A stretch of 64,000 nucleotides of DNA from Niabella agricola (GTDB lineage Bacteria > Bacteroidota > Bacteroidia > Chitinophagales > Chitinophagaceae). A program made the translations under genes and the position numbers. A model generated the notes under the pieces. That model saw only the letters and a list, made by a program, of their open reading frames with translations, was not told where the DNA came from and ran no database searches. The stretch lies in assembly GCF_021538615.1 (NCBI RefSeq), contig NZ_JAJHIZ010000003.1:248001-312000 (forward strand), given 5' to 3'. This document shows positions 9,528 to 18,152 of the stretch, piece by piece. The first letter of the stretch is position 1. The number at the start of each line of letters is the position of its first letter.

Positions 9528-9716
9528 ATGGAAGATCCTGTTGCGGCGGAAGAAAAGAAATCCTTGTACCGGAAGCTGAGAGAAAACATCCTGCCGGTGA
9601 AACAAACAGACAGCCCAATGATAAAACTGGGGAAGCACACCGGTTTCGCCATCGTGCTGGTATTACTGACGGTTGTATCTGCAGCAATTATGATTGCGGT
9701 ATCCTTCGCGTTATAG
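9528..9716 (+). CDS. Small single-pass membrane protein
   Basis: A 62-residue protein with a charged N-terminal half and one hydrophobic segment at about residues 41-61 (FAIVLVLLTVVSAAIMIAVS). No family recognised. Its stop codon is followed directly by the ATG of the next gene, so the two are surely translated from one message. The leader is short and lies under a TetR-type operator. It may be a partner subunit of the next protein; that is inference. Confidence 0.65.
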   Translation: MEDPVAAEEKKSLYRKLRENILPVKQTDSPMIKLGKHTGFAIVLVLLTVVSAAIMIAVSFAL

Positions 9717-10091
9717 ATGAAACGATTATTGGACCCGTTATTCCGGGGGTACGGCCTGGCGTGGTGGCTGATTCATAGCTTCCGTTGGGCAGGTGCCCCC
9801 ATTCCCTTCCTGAACAGCTATCTCACCGATTTTGTATTTGTGCCATTAGTGGCACACGTGGCCCTGCGGGTCATACGGGTCTTTGTTGTGCAAAATGAAA
9901 CGTACCGGATTCCATGCTCCTATTTACTTTTTATGGCATTGTATATATCGGTTGTATTTGAAGGGCTCATGCCGGCCATTGCTAAAACCTATACCCGAGA
10001 TGCGGGCGATGTGCTGGCTTATTTTGCAGGAGCCTTCTTTTATTACGGTATTCATCAGCCGCGGTGGGATTCTGCTTACCGGGAGCCCTGA
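9717..10091 (+). CDS. Multi-pass membrane protein of unknown function
   Basis: A 124-residue protein with about three hydrophobic segments (near 36-55, 67-85 and 95-115). The pattern PIPFLNSYLTDFVFVPLV resembles short Bacteroidota membrane proteins that databases sometimes label as magnesium citrate secondary transporter; I regard that label as unproven. It begins immediately after the upstream stop codon. Its 3' end overlaps the convergent beta-lactamase gene by 16 bases. Confidence 0.65.
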   Translation: MKRLLDPLFRGYGLAWWLIHSFRWAGAPIPFLNSYLTDFVFVPLVAHVALRVIRVFVVQNETYRIPCSYLLFMALYISVVFEGLMPAIAKTYTRDAGDVLAYFAGAFFYYGIHQPRWDSAYREP

Positions 10092-10966
10092 CGCATTTTT
10101 TCCCGGTAGACCCGGTCCAATTCGCTCACCAGCGTATCATACGCCTGCCGGTCGGCAAATAATGCCGGATTGTACGGACCGCCTGGTAAATGCTTCTCCA
10201 AGAGCTTAAACTGGCTGGCGTGTGCAGCTACCCAAAGATCAAACGATTGCTTTTTCAAGGCATCCAGTGTATAGGCATAATCCTGCGCAATACCCGGATA
10301 GGCCGGAATGGCATCCAGCCGCTTTTCTGTAATAATGGTAGGCATATTGGCGATCAAAATCCGGTAGGAACGGTTATTATCTTTTACCGTGACCAGGAAG
10401 CTGCTGGATCCTTTTGTATGGCCCGGGTGGTGCAACAGGATCACATGGGTATTACCCAGTGTAATGGTATCCCCGTTATGCAATAACCTGTCGGCGGATA
10501 CCGGCTCAAACTGCACGCCGTATTTGCCCATTTCATAGTCAGACCGTCCGCCATCTGCCAATACAGGTGCATCCTTCGCATTTACCATCATGTGTGCACC
10601 GGTTAACCGCTTAATAGCCGCCATGGCACCCACATGATCATAATGTACCTGGGAGGTGAGCAGGATCTTTATATCGGAAAACCGGAAACCTAATGTTTCA
10701 ATGCTCTTTCTGATCAGAGGTAGTGATCCCGCCAGCCCGGTGTTGATGAGTATATTTCCTTTAGAAGTAACAAGCAGGTAGCAGGCCAGGTCGCGGGTGC
10801 CTACATAGTACAGATTACCGGCGATCCGGAAGGGCGGATAAGGCTCCGACCATTCTGCCGGAACATCTTTAGGCTCACTGACCCGCTGTGCGGCAACGGG
10901 GTTTGTGGTTATAAATAAGAAGCACACCATGCCGATCAGGAACAAAGCCTTTCTTTTATTTTTCAT
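10076..10966 (-). CDS. Subclass B3 metallo-beta-lactamase, GOB-like
   Basis: A 296-residue secreted zinc hydrolase. A signal peptide covers about residues 1-26, ending VAAQ. The metal motif is Q106-x-H108-x-D110-H111 (SQVHYDH), with H183 in HHPGHTKG and H249 in AAHASQF. The first ligand is Gln where most B3 enzymes have His; this is the hallmark of GOB enzymes of Elizabethkingia, and long stretches such as FRIAGNLYYVGT and HHPGHTKGSSSF match my memory of GOB-1. Zinc ligands for two sites are complete. The open frame reaches a TTG at 10975, but the ATG at 10966 opens the signal peptide. Activity against carbapenems is expected from the family, not shown. No regulator is adjacent. Confidence 0.88.
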   Translation of the reverse strand: MKNKRKALFLIGMVCFLFITTNPVAAQRVSEPKDVPAEWSEPYPPFRIAGNLYYVGTRDLACYLLVTSKGNILINTGLAGSLPLIRKSIETLGFRFSDIKILLTSQVHYDHVGAMAAIKRLTGAHMMVNAKDAPVLADGGRSDYEMGKYGVQFEPVSADRLLHNGDTITLGNTHVILLHHPGHTKGSSSFLVTVKDNNRSYRILIANMPTIITEKRLDAIPAYPGIAQDYAYTLDALKKQSFDLWVAAHASQFKLLEKHLPGGPYNPALFADRQAYDTLVSELDRVYREKMRQGSR

Positions 10967-10995
10967 TTTTCTCAAACAGGTTTATCATAGAAGAC

Positions 10996-11038
10996 AAAAA
11001 GCAGGCCGTAAATCAACTTATTTAACAACCTGCTTTTT
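10996..11038 (-). terminator. Rho-independent terminator of tex
   Basis: A perfect 10-base stem, AAAAAGCAGG at 10996-11005 and CCTGCTTTTT at 11029-11038, with a 23-base loop. On the minus strand it ends in a T run and lies 34 bases after the tex stop codon and before the beta-lactamase start, so it should separate the two transcripts. Confidence 0.65.
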
Positions 11039-11071
11039 CGTTTTATAGCCGCTTTCCGGATTAGGATTTCA

Positions 11072-13324
11072 TCAATCAGCAAACTTTTTCCGTAGGGCAT
11101 CCAGGCTCGACTGGAAGTTATTACGGCCCGCAGCTGCTGTTTTTGCAGGCTGTTTCTGCTGATTGCCCGCCGGTTTTGTTTTGCCTTCACCGGCCGCATC
11201 TTTCATACTCAGCGAGATCCGCTTCCGCGCAGGATCTACTTCCAACACGGATACCATCACTTTCTGATTCAGCTTTACCACCTCATTAGGATCGCTCACA
11301 AATTTATTTGCCAGGTGCGATACATGCACCAATCCGTCCTGCTTTACACCTACATCCACAAAGGCTCCGAAATTGGTGATATTGGTTACAATGCCTGGAA
11401 CCTTCATGCCCGGCTTCAGGTCTTCGATTGCAGAAAGCCCCTCTGCAAAACTGAATTCTTCAATCGCCTCCCGCGGATCACGGCCCGGCTTTTCCAGTTC
11501 CTTTAAGATATCTTCAATAGTGTATTGTCCAACTGTTTCCGTAACAAAATCCCTGGCCCTGATTCCCTTTCGCAGTTCGGGCTTTGTGATCAATTCGCCC
11601 ACCGTACAGTTTAAATTATCCGCCATAGCTTCTACCACCGGGTAGCTTTCGGGGTGCACCGCCGAATTGTCCAGCGGGTTGGATGCATTAGGGATGCGTA
11701 AAAATCCGGCACATTGTTCAAATGCCTTTGGGCCCAGCATCGATACTTTCAGCAATTCTTCCCGGCTTTTGAACGCTCCATTCTTTACCCGGTATTCTAC
11801 AATATTCTTTGCTGTGGTTGATGTTAAGCCCGATACATACATCAGCAGGTGTTTACTGGCGGTATTTACGTCTACGCCCACATAGTTCACACAGCTTTGC
11901 ACCACCTGGTCCAGGCTGTCCTTTAACCGGTTCTGGTTTACATCGTGCTGGTACTGACCTACCCCAATGCTTTTGGCATCAATTTTCACCAGCTCACTCA
12001 GCGGGTCCAGCAACCGGCGTCCGATGCTGATGGCTCCGCGTACGGTTACATCTTCATCCGGAAATTCTTCCCGAGCCACTTCGCTGGCAGAATAAATGGA
12101 AGCACCACTTTCATTCACCATAAAAATGGAGACGGGTTTTCCGAAGTCGATGCTCCTAACCAGTTTTTCCGTTTCCTTACTGGCCGTTCCGTTTCCATAA
12201 CCAATGGCCTCAATATCGTATTTGCTTGCCAACCGTTTTAATGCCTCCGTTGCACCGCGCCAGTCATTTTGCGGTGCATGCGGAAATATGGTTTCATATT
12301 TAAGAAAAGTGCCGCTTTCATCCAGGCATACCACTTTGCAGCCGGTTCTAAAACCCGGATCAATGGCCAGCACCCGTTTTTGTCCCAGCGGAGAGGCCAG
12401 TAACAGCTGCCGCAGGTTTTCTGCAAACACTTTGATGGCTTCTTCATCTGCGGAAGTTTTGCTGCTCATCCGGAATTCGGTTTCGATAGCCGGCTTCAGC
12501 AACCGCGCATAAGCGTCTTCAACAGCCAATGCGACCTGGCCGCCCGCCGCGCCCGAAGAGGTAACAAATTCGCTTTTTAACGACCCGATGGCTGAATCCT
12601 TCTCGATGGAGATATCCATAATCAGGAATCCTTCCTTTTCGCCACGGCGGATGGCCAGGATCCGGTGGGAAGGACATTTTGAAAGGGGTTCTTTAAAATC
12701 AAAATAATCGCGGTATTTCTGTGCATCGGCCTCTTCTTTTTTTGTGGTCAGCACACGGGACGCAACCACGGATGTTTCTTCAAACATCGATCGCACGAGG
12801 GTACGGGCCTGTTCACTTTCTGCCACTCGTTCCGCCACAATATCCCGGGCACCCTGCAATGCCTCCGCAATATCCGCAACCTGCTCATTCAGGAATTTCG
12901 CGGCCGCTTCCTCAACACGTGTATTCCCCTGTGCCCATAGCAGATCTGCCAGCGGCTCCAATCCTTTTTCAATAGCTACCGAGGCTTTTGTTTTCCGCTT
13001 GGGTTTATACGGCAGGTAAATATCCTCCAGTTCCGTGGCGCTGATACAGGCATCGATCCGGCTCTTTAATTCAGGTGTTAGCTTTCCTGCAGCTTCGATC
13101 GTTTTCAAAACCGTTTCCTTCCGCTTTTCCAATTCGTCATAGTAGCGGATCTTATCAATCACATTTCCTACCTGTACCTCGTCCATATTGCCGGTGGCCT
13201 CTTTCCGGTAACGGCTGATAAAAGGGATGGTAGCCCCTTCTGCATGCAGCTGTCCTACATTGCCTACCTGCTTTAAGGGCAGGTTCAGGTCTGCCGCAAT
13301 CTGATGTATATATTTTGTATCCAT
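11072..13324 (-). CDS. tex: Tex family RNA-binding transcription accessory protein
   Basis: A 750-residue Tex protein. In order it shows the Tex N-terminal helical region with the ATIPFISRYRKEATGNMDEVQ motif, a YqgF/RNase H-like domain (VLAIDPGFRTGCKVVCLD), tandem helix-hairpin-helix segments (around GLTSTTAKNIVEYR) and a C-terminal S1 RNA-binding domain (VPGIVTNITNFGAFVDVGVK). Tex binds nucleic acid and affects transcription and virulence gene expression in other bacteria. The frame is open to 13444, but the ATG at 13324 gives the family start MDTKYIHQIAADL. Length is usual for the family. Confidence 0.93.
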   Translation of the reverse strand: MDTKYIHQIAADLNLPLKQVGNVGQLHAEGATIPFISRYRKEATGNMDEVQVGNVIDKIRYYDELEKRKETVLKTIEAAGKLTPELKSRIDACISATELEDIYLPYKPKRKTKASVAIEKGLEPLADLLWAQGNTRVEEAAAKFLNEQVADIAEALQGARDIVAERVAESEQARTLVRSMFEETSVVASRVLTTKKEEADAQKYRDYFDFKEPLSKCPSHRILAIRRGEKEGFLIMDISIEKDSAIGSLKSEFVTSSGAAGGQVALAVEDAYARLLKPAIETEFRMSSKTSADEEAIKVFAENLRQLLLASPLGQKRVLAIDPGFRTGCKVVCLDESGTFLKYETIFPHAPQNDWRGATEALKRLASKYDIEAIGYGNGTASKETEKLVRSIDFGKPVSIFMVNESGASIYSASEVAREEFPDEDVTVRGAISIGRRLLDPLSELVKIDAKSIGVGQYQHDVNQNRLKDSLDQVVQSCVNYVGVDVNTASKHLLMYVSGLTSTTAKNIVEYRVKNGAFKSREELLKVSMLGPKAFEQCAGFLRIPNASNPLDNSAVHPESYPVVEAMADNLNCTVGELITKPELRKGIRARDFVTETVGQYTIEDILKELEKPGRDPREAIEEFSFAEGLSAIEDLKPGMKVPGIVTNITNFGAFVDVGVKQDGLVHVSHLANKFVSDPNEVVKLNQKVMVSVLEVDPARKRISLSMKDAAGEGKTKPAGNQQKQPAKTAAAGRNNFQSSLDALRKKFAD

Positions 13325-13505
13325 TTTTAAAATAGTTGGGGTGCAAATGTAAGCGGTGCCGCTAAAGAAACAAAGGGCTGTGCATAACAATCTCCGCTTT
13401 TGCAGGTCCTGTAACTGTAAGCCATAAAAGCGTCCTGGCCACAATGGGCTCTTTTCCGGAAATGGTTAAAAAAAACGTAAAGATTTTACCTTCCGAACAA
13501 CCGGA

Positions 13506-13537
13506 TTTGTCAGATTGCATACGCCGCCGTATATTTG
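13506..13537 (+). promoter_or_regulatory. Bacteroidota-type promoter
   Basis: TTTG at 13506-13509 and TATATTTG at 13530-13537 with a 20-base spacer, a full match to the Bacteroidota consensus. It points towards the genes at 13634 and 13922. The predicted start site near 13543 lies inside the first of two dyads. Confidence 0.7.
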
Positions 13538-13575
13538 TCTACAAATTTAGTAGACTAATATACTACAGGTAGTAT
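13537..13575. promoter_or_regulatory. Two operator-like dyads, BlaI/MecI-like
   Basis: Dyad 1 is GTCTAC-N7-GTAGAC at 13537-13555 and dyad 2 is ATACTACAGGTAGTAT at 13560-13575, a 7-base perfect palindrome with a 2-base spacer. Centres are about 21 bases apart, two helical turns, and they cover the predicted transcription start. The TACTAC/GTAGTA core resembles operators bound by BlaI/MecI repressors. No such repressor is encoded in the window. Confidence 0.6.
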
Positions 13576-13633
13576 TCCAGAGTGTTTGTTCTGTTAGGGT
13601 GAGCCGATTTAATAAACACTTAAAAGCAAAAAA

Positions 13634-13909
13634 ATGGCGGCATACTCCATCCTGATCAATGTTCCGAAAGCCGCGGACATTATCCTGATACAACTGGTCC
13701 GGCTATTAAAAGAAGCGGTTTATACCCGCAGTGTAAAATGCTCTTCCGGGGCCATTGCCTCCGATCAGCAAAGCATTGAATGGAATATTGAAGGCAGCAT
13801 CAGCTTTCATGATATCTGTAATTTTATCAATGGCATTACCCGTAATATCCATGCGCCCTACCGGTATTCCATCATCAACCAGGACCCGGCCCTGTTGCCG
13901 CGGAACTAA
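13634..13909 (+). CDS. Hypothetical protein
   Basis: A 91-residue protein of no recognised family, mixed alpha/beta in appearance, without signal peptide or membrane segment. It is the first gene behind a well-formed promoter with two operator-like dyads, with a leader of about 90 bases, and is followed 12 bases later by the membrane hydroxylase gene. Those facts are the main support that it is real. Base composition is like its neighbours. Confidence 0.55.
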   Translation: MAAYSILINVPKAADIILIQLVRLLKEAVYTRSVKCSSGAIASDQQSIEWNIEGSISFHDICNFINGITRNIHAPYRYSIINQDPALLPRN

Positions 13910-13921
13910 AATGCCTCGCAA

Positions 13922-15130
13922 ATGCACCTTAATTTTATTGCACTTGCTGTGCCCCTGTTCCTGTTGTTTATGGCGCTGGAATACCGTTACGCGTTAAAAA
14001 AGAATAGGTCCGTTTTTCACTGGAGGGAGTCCATTGCCAATTTGAATGTAGGCATTGCCGAACGGCTTTGCGACCTGCTTACTTCCGGTTCCTTCTTTTT
14101 CGTATTTGTGTGGATCCACCGGCATTATGCCCTGATGGATATACAGCCCACCGTGCTTACCTGGATCCTTCTTTTTTTGGTAACGGACCTGGTATGGTAC
14201 TGGTATCACCGGTTCGGACATGTGGTAAACCTGTTCTGGAGCGCCCATGTAGTACATCATCAAAGCGAAGATTTTAATTACACCGTATCGGCCCGGATTA
14301 CGGTATTTCAATCGGTGCTGCGCGGGCTTTTCTGGAGTGTGTTACCGCTGATCGGGTTTCCTCCTCATATGATCACCCTGCTCCTGCTGATCCATGGCGC
14401 CTATCCGTTTTTTACGCATACCCAACTGGTCGGAAAGCTGGGCTGGCTGGAGTATGTTTTGGTGACCCCCTCCCATCACCGGGTACATCACAGCAGCAAT
14501 CCGGAGTACCTCGACAAAAATTACGGCGATGTACTGATCATATGGGATAAACTGTTTGGCACCTTTAAAGCAGAGGATCAAACTCCGGTTTACGGACTTA
14601 CCCAACCCCTCAACAGTCACAGCTTCCTGTGGCAGCATTTTCATTTTTTAATGGAACTCTGTATAGCAGTAAAAAGAGAACCCGGCCTGTTGAATAAAAT
14701 AAAACTGCTGTTCGGAAAACCGGATAGGGTCGACGCATCGATCCGCCCGGTACTGGAACGAAAATTCCAGCGCAAAAAAAAGCCCGTATCCACCCCCGTT
14801 TCACTACTGAAAGCCATTTCGCTTCAAACAGCGTTTACCCTTGCTATCCTGTTCTTTACTATTTTATTTTCATACCACATGCAGTCACTGCAATTATTCA
14901 TAGCAGCAATCTTTATCCTTCTCAGTGTCATTGCTACGGGTGCCATGCTGGAGCAAAAACAATGGGTTTTTCCTTTGGAATATATTCGCTTGCTGCTGTT
15001 ATGCCTGTTCCTGTGTGTTACGGTTCCAAACAAGTATGTATGGCTATGCAGTACCGGCCTGCTGCTGGTGCTCCTGCTCTATTACCAAAGTTTAAAAAGC
15101 CGTTATTATGCACTCTACCCGGCATCCTGA
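13922..15130 (+). CDS. Sterol desaturase / fatty acid hydroxylase family membrane protein
   Basis: A 402-residue integral membrane protein. The di-iron histidine clusters of the family are all present: HRFGH at 96-100, HVVHH at 109-113 and HHRVHH at 185-190, followed by NYGDVLIIWDKLFGTF. This arrangement is closest to alkylglycerol monooxygenase-like members, which oxidise lipids. After about residue 290 there is an extra domain of four or so hydrophobic segments, seen in other bacterial members of this type. It probably forms an operon with the 91-residue gene upstream. Substrate unknown; a membrane lipid is likely. Confidence 0.85.
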   Translation: MHLNFIALAVPLFLLFMALEYRYALKKNRSVFHWRESIANLNVGIAERLCDLLTSGSFFFVFVWIHRHYALMDIQPTVLTWILLFLVTDLVWYWYHRFGHVVNLFWSAHVVHHQSEDFNYTVSARITVFQSVLRGLFWSVLPLIGFPPHMITLLLLIHGAYPFFTHTQLVGKLGWLEYVLVTPSHHRVHHSSNPEYLDKNYGDVLIIWDKLFGTFKAEDQTPVYGLTQPLNSHSFLWQHFHFLMELCIAVKREPGLLNKIKLLFGKPDRVDASIRPVLERKFQRKKKPVSTPVSLLKAISLQTAFTLAILFFTILFSYHMQSLQLFIAAIFILLSVIATGAMLEQKQWVFPLEYIRLLLLCLFLCVTVPNKYVWLCSTGLLLVLLLYYQSLKSRYYALYPAS

Positions 15131-15282
15131 TTTTTTGATCTGGATCATCTATTAAGCGGCGGAGACAACCTTTGCTGCATTCTTCCGGTCTGTTTTGCGG
15201 GTACTGACTTTTATGCAATGATACAGGATTTCGCATCCTGGTATTGCAAACAGGGAACCAATCGTTTAACCATAAAACAGTA

Positions 15283-15792
15283 ATGATGAAAAAATTTCAA
15301 TTAGCAGGCTTTTTATTCTTCGCAATGGCGCTGATCTCCTGCAGTACTACCAAAAAAACAGTAAACACTATAGAAAAAAATGAAGATGCCCAAAAACAAC
15401 TGGAGCATTTTCCAAAAGAAAAAAAAGGATATAAGCGGTACGTGATCCTTTTACCAGCTAAAGGTGCATCCGAAGCGGATTTTAAGCTGGAACTGATACC
15501 GGGTAAAGTAATGCCTACCGACTGTAATACCCGCTCTCTGAATGGCAAAATCGTTGAAAAAGACGTTCAGGGCTGGGGCTATACCTACTACGAGTTCTCT
15601 TCTAACGGAACCGTGGTATCTACGATGATGGCATGCCCGGATGGTAAAAAAACAGAAAAGTTTGTTGGAGCCAAACCCGAGCAAATCCGCTACAACAGCA
15701 AACTTCCGGTAGTTGTATTTGTTCCGGACGGATATGCATTAAAATACCGGATCTGGAACGCAGGTGATACCTCGGATGCCAATGTAAAATAA
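15283..15792 (+). CDS. eco: Ecotin, lipoprotein form (serine protease inhibitor)
   Basis: A 169-residue protein with a lipoprotein signal (lipobox LISC-S near residue 20) followed by an ecotin domain. Ecotin hallmarks are KGYKRYVILLPA, DCNTRSLNGKI, GWGYTYYEF, the reactive loop STMMACPDGKK whose first Met of the pair is at the P1 site in E. coli ecotin, and RYNSKLPVVVFVPD. The two disulfide cysteines (in DCN and MMAC) are retained. Ecotin dimers block trypsin-like, chymotrypsin-like and elastase-like proteases. E. coli ecotin is soluble in the periplasm; here it should be membrane anchored. An in-frame ATG at 15244 lies before the signal peptide and was not chosen. Confidence 0.9.
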   Translation: MMKKFQLAGFLFFAMALISCSTTKKTVNTIEKNEDAQKQLEHFPKEKKGYKRYVILLPAKGASEADFKLELIPGKVMPTDCNTRSLNGKIVEKDVQGWGYTYYEFSSNGTVVSTMMACPDGKKTEKFVGAKPEQIRYNSKLPVVVFVPDGYALKYRIWNAGDTSDANVK

Positions 15793-15825
15793 AGCAGGTT
15801 CATAAAGCAGTAACCTATAAAAAGC

Positions 15826-15858
15826 AGCCGCCTCAATATTTTTGAGACGGCTTTTTTT
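15826..15858 (+). terminator. Rho-independent terminator of ecotin gene
   Basis: An 11-base stem with one mismatch, AGCCGCCTCAA at 15826-15836 and TTGAGACGGCT at 15842-15852, followed by a run of T. It lies 34 bases after the ecotin stop. Confidence 0.75.
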
Positions 15859-15952
15859 ATGTTATGCGCTCCATAAAAGGCAAAAGGTGGATATCCCTGG
15901 CGTTAAAAGAGCGGCAGAGATGCTATCCTGGCCACTGGCCATTTATTCGGAC

Positions 15953-16531
15953 TCATTTATTTTCATGGAGCAGTTCGTGGTTAAGACAAACCACACCGGA
16001 ACTGAATACATGCGTTTTCAGCAGCTTCAAGGATTGTTTTTCCTTAATGCCCTTAAACACCGGGATGCCTTCACCCAGCAAGACCGGATTCACAAAAAGC
16101 CAACATTCATCAATGAGGTTTTCTGCCAGAAGCGCATGCGCTGTGCGGGGACTTCCGAATAACAAAATCTCGCCGGTTGTTTCCGCTTTCAGTTTGCGAA
16201 CCGCGGCGGCAAAGTCTTTTCCGATCACCGTTGTATGGGTAAGTGCTGAAGGATCCAGGGTCGTTGATAATACCACTTTATGTGCACTCTTGTACCAGGC
16301 AGCATGCTCCTTATCATGTTTGGTGGCTCCCGGCTGCTCCGCTGCCGTTGGCCAATAACTTTCCATCATCTGAAAAGTAACTCTTCCATATAGCGCTGTA
16401 TTGGTTTTGGAGATCCGCTCAGCCCCGAAATCAAAAATTTCCTGGTCTACATGAATCCATCCCATTTCACCATTTGTACCGGCGGCAAAGCCATCGAGCG
16501 ATGTATGCATAAATAATACGATCCTTGACAT
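15953..16531 (-). CDS. Dihydrofolate reductase family protein (RibD C-terminal-like)
   Basis: A 192-residue protein of the RibD-C/YwjB class, beginning RIVLFMHTSLDGFAAG and containing GRVTFQMMESYW, the KVVLSTTL strand and GEILLFGSPRTAHALL. These proteins share the dihydrofolate reductase fold and bind NADPH, but their substrates are usually unknown; it should not be taken for the folate enzyme itself. It is a single gene, convergent with ecotin. Confidence 0.85.
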   Translation of the reverse strand: MSRIVLFMHTSLDGFAAGTNGEMGWIHVDQEIFDFGAERISKTNTALYGRVTFQMMESYWPTAAEQPGATKHDKEHAAWYKSAHKVVLSTTLDPSALTHTTVIGKDFAAAVRKLKAETTGEILLFGSPRTAHALLAENLIDECWLFVNPVLLGEGIPVFKGIKEKQSLKLLKTHVFSSGVVCLNHELLHENK

Positions 16532-16900
16532 ATTGGGTCCTGTTTAAATTTACGTATGTTTAATAAATGCGATTGTCGGGTGATTGCATTATCGCTGGTG
16601 CAAATCTCATAAAATAATCGGTAATAGCGTTGGGCAATTCCGACAAATAGCGGGTAATTCCGACAAATAGCGGTTTGCGGATCCGGATGAACATGTATTA
16701 AGAAAAGGCGGCTCCATATTTTGCAACATCTTTTTACTTTTTATGTTTGGGATTTAGACACCAAATGAAAAACAATGTCACATTTTAGAGTCACGAGAAA
16801 AAATTTTTTTTTATATATATAAAAACACCCATATTTGTTCCTGTTGTTTTTTATTCTGTTATACTAAACAACAGCTATTAAGAACCTATAAAAATTATTT
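16532..16900. other. 369-base intergenic region with short tandem repeat
   Basis: No gene is visible between the divergent genes. It holds a 20-base-period tandem repeat at 16636-16673 and then becomes very AT-rich, with a T/A run near 16800-16825, leading into the AT-rich lipoprotein gene. No full promoter match was found. Confidence 0.5.
16636..16673. repeat. Two-copy direct repeat, 20-base period
   Basis: AATTCCGACAAATAGCGG occurs at 16636-16653 and again at 16656-16673. A weaker partial copy (GGTAATAGCG) precedes it. Purpose unknown. Confidence 0.7.
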
Positions 16901-18136
16901 ATGAAGCTAATTCAAAACACAGTGCTTAGCAGCCTCTTGCTTTTTTTTGTATTTACATTTGTTTCCTGTAAAAAAAATGGGAATTATGCTCTTCAAGATG
17001 AAACACCTGACAGCAATTCTCCCGGCTTTTTAGTTTTACGAAATGGTGAGGAATTAAGTAATTTGATTTCAAAGGTTTCCAAAATGTCTGATAGTTCATA
17101 TCAGGAGTGGAAAAAAGAAAATCAACTTAAGATCACTCTGTATGACAGATATATAGAAACCGCCAACAAGGTAGATCGAAATAAAAATGCTAGCATAGAT
17201 TCCAATTATTTTTATTTAAAAAATAATATTTTATATAGCAAAAATGGAATACTCCTCGACAGAGTCTTAAATAAGAACGGAGTAATTCAAATTGGAAAAT
17301 ATATTTTAAGATATGTAAACAACAATGTCTTTTATACTACTGCTGGTGCAGCAAATGCACCAGACATAGATCAAAATATGTTATCGAGAAAAACAGAGAA
17401 TATGTTTAAAAAAGCTGAGCCATTCGACGTCAAACGGGTTAATAAGTCCAAATCGTTGGAGCCTGGACAAAAATTAATGAGTGCAGCCAGCAATGTTCTT
17501 ATGACGGGCATTGATCATCGAATAGCTGATCCACAAACCGGAAATCAATTCAACTATGAATTAAAATACCAAGAGGATAATATCGGGCCCATGTATCGGT
17601 ATCGGACCTGGTTATTTGAAAACTTTATTATTTACCCAACCGGAAACACAGGGCAAAATGGACTCCCCATCTGGAATGTCTCTTATCGGCTTTATCTTCA
17701 ATATGGTCTGCAAAAAAATGCAGGATTTGGATGGGCGAATGCTGGTTGTACTGCTGGCCTCAGTTACTTCCACATAGAGTCCTTAAGCAAAATGACACCA
17801 GCTGGGGATGCTGTGTATGAGGGATTTTATTATTATCCAGGAACGATTCAGAATCCCAGTGAGCTTTCTAACAATCCCATTTATGTAACTTCCACACAAT
17901 TTAATTTTACCGACGACTCAGGTCTTGGCGGCTTAGCAACATTTGGCGAATATCCAACATGGGAAATATATAAAACAGACAGCGATGTACCCACAGTTTC
18001 TAAGTCCAATAGAGGTGGCGCAACATACAGTATTTACCTTTTCACCGGGCGTTTTAAACTAGATATAAAACATTACAGAGAACCGGCACTTGGGTTCTCG
18101 CTTGGAAATAAAGATTTTTATTACGAATTTCAATAA
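16901..18136 (+). CDS. Hypothetical lipoprotein, AT-rich
   Basis: A 411-residue protein with a lipoprotein signal MKLIQNTVLSSLLLFFVFTF and lipobox VSC-K. The rest has no recognised domain; the second half is rich in aromatic residues and glycine (for example YRYRTWLFENFIIYPTGN), suggesting a beta-rich secreted domain. Codon choice is clearly more A/T-rich than in flanking genes, with many AAT, TTA and ATA codons, and the upstream region is also AT-rich, which suggests acquisition by transfer. A long hairpin follows the stop codon. Function unknown. Confidence 0.7.
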   Translation: MKLIQNTVLSSLLLFFVFTFVSCKKNGNYALQDETPDSNSPGFLVLRNGEELSNLISKVSKMSDSSYQEWKKENQLKITLYDRYIETANKVDRNKNASIDSNYFYLKNNILYSKNGILLDRVLNKNGVIQIGKYILRYVNNNVFYTTAGAANAPDIDQNMLSRKTENMFKKAEPFDVKRVNKSKSLEPGQKLMSAASNVLMTGIDHRIADPQTGNQFNYELKYQEDNIGPMYRYRTWLFENFIIYPTGNTGQNGLPIWNVSYRLYLQYGLQKNAGFGWANAGCTAGLSYFHIESLSKMTPAGDAVYEGFYYYPGTIQNPSELSNNPIYVTSTQFNFTDDSGLGGLATFGEYPTWEIYKTDSDVPTVSKSNRGGATYSIYLFTGRFKLDIKHYREPALGFSLGNKDFYYEFQ

Positions 18137-18152
18137 ATTAAAATTTTCTTAC

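Noticed and set aside
10076..10966. Quorum-quenching lactonase (AHL lactonase) instead of beta-lactamase
   Set aside because: QxHxDH with the GOB-like flanks and signal peptide fits B3 beta-lactamase better than the HxHxDH lactonases.
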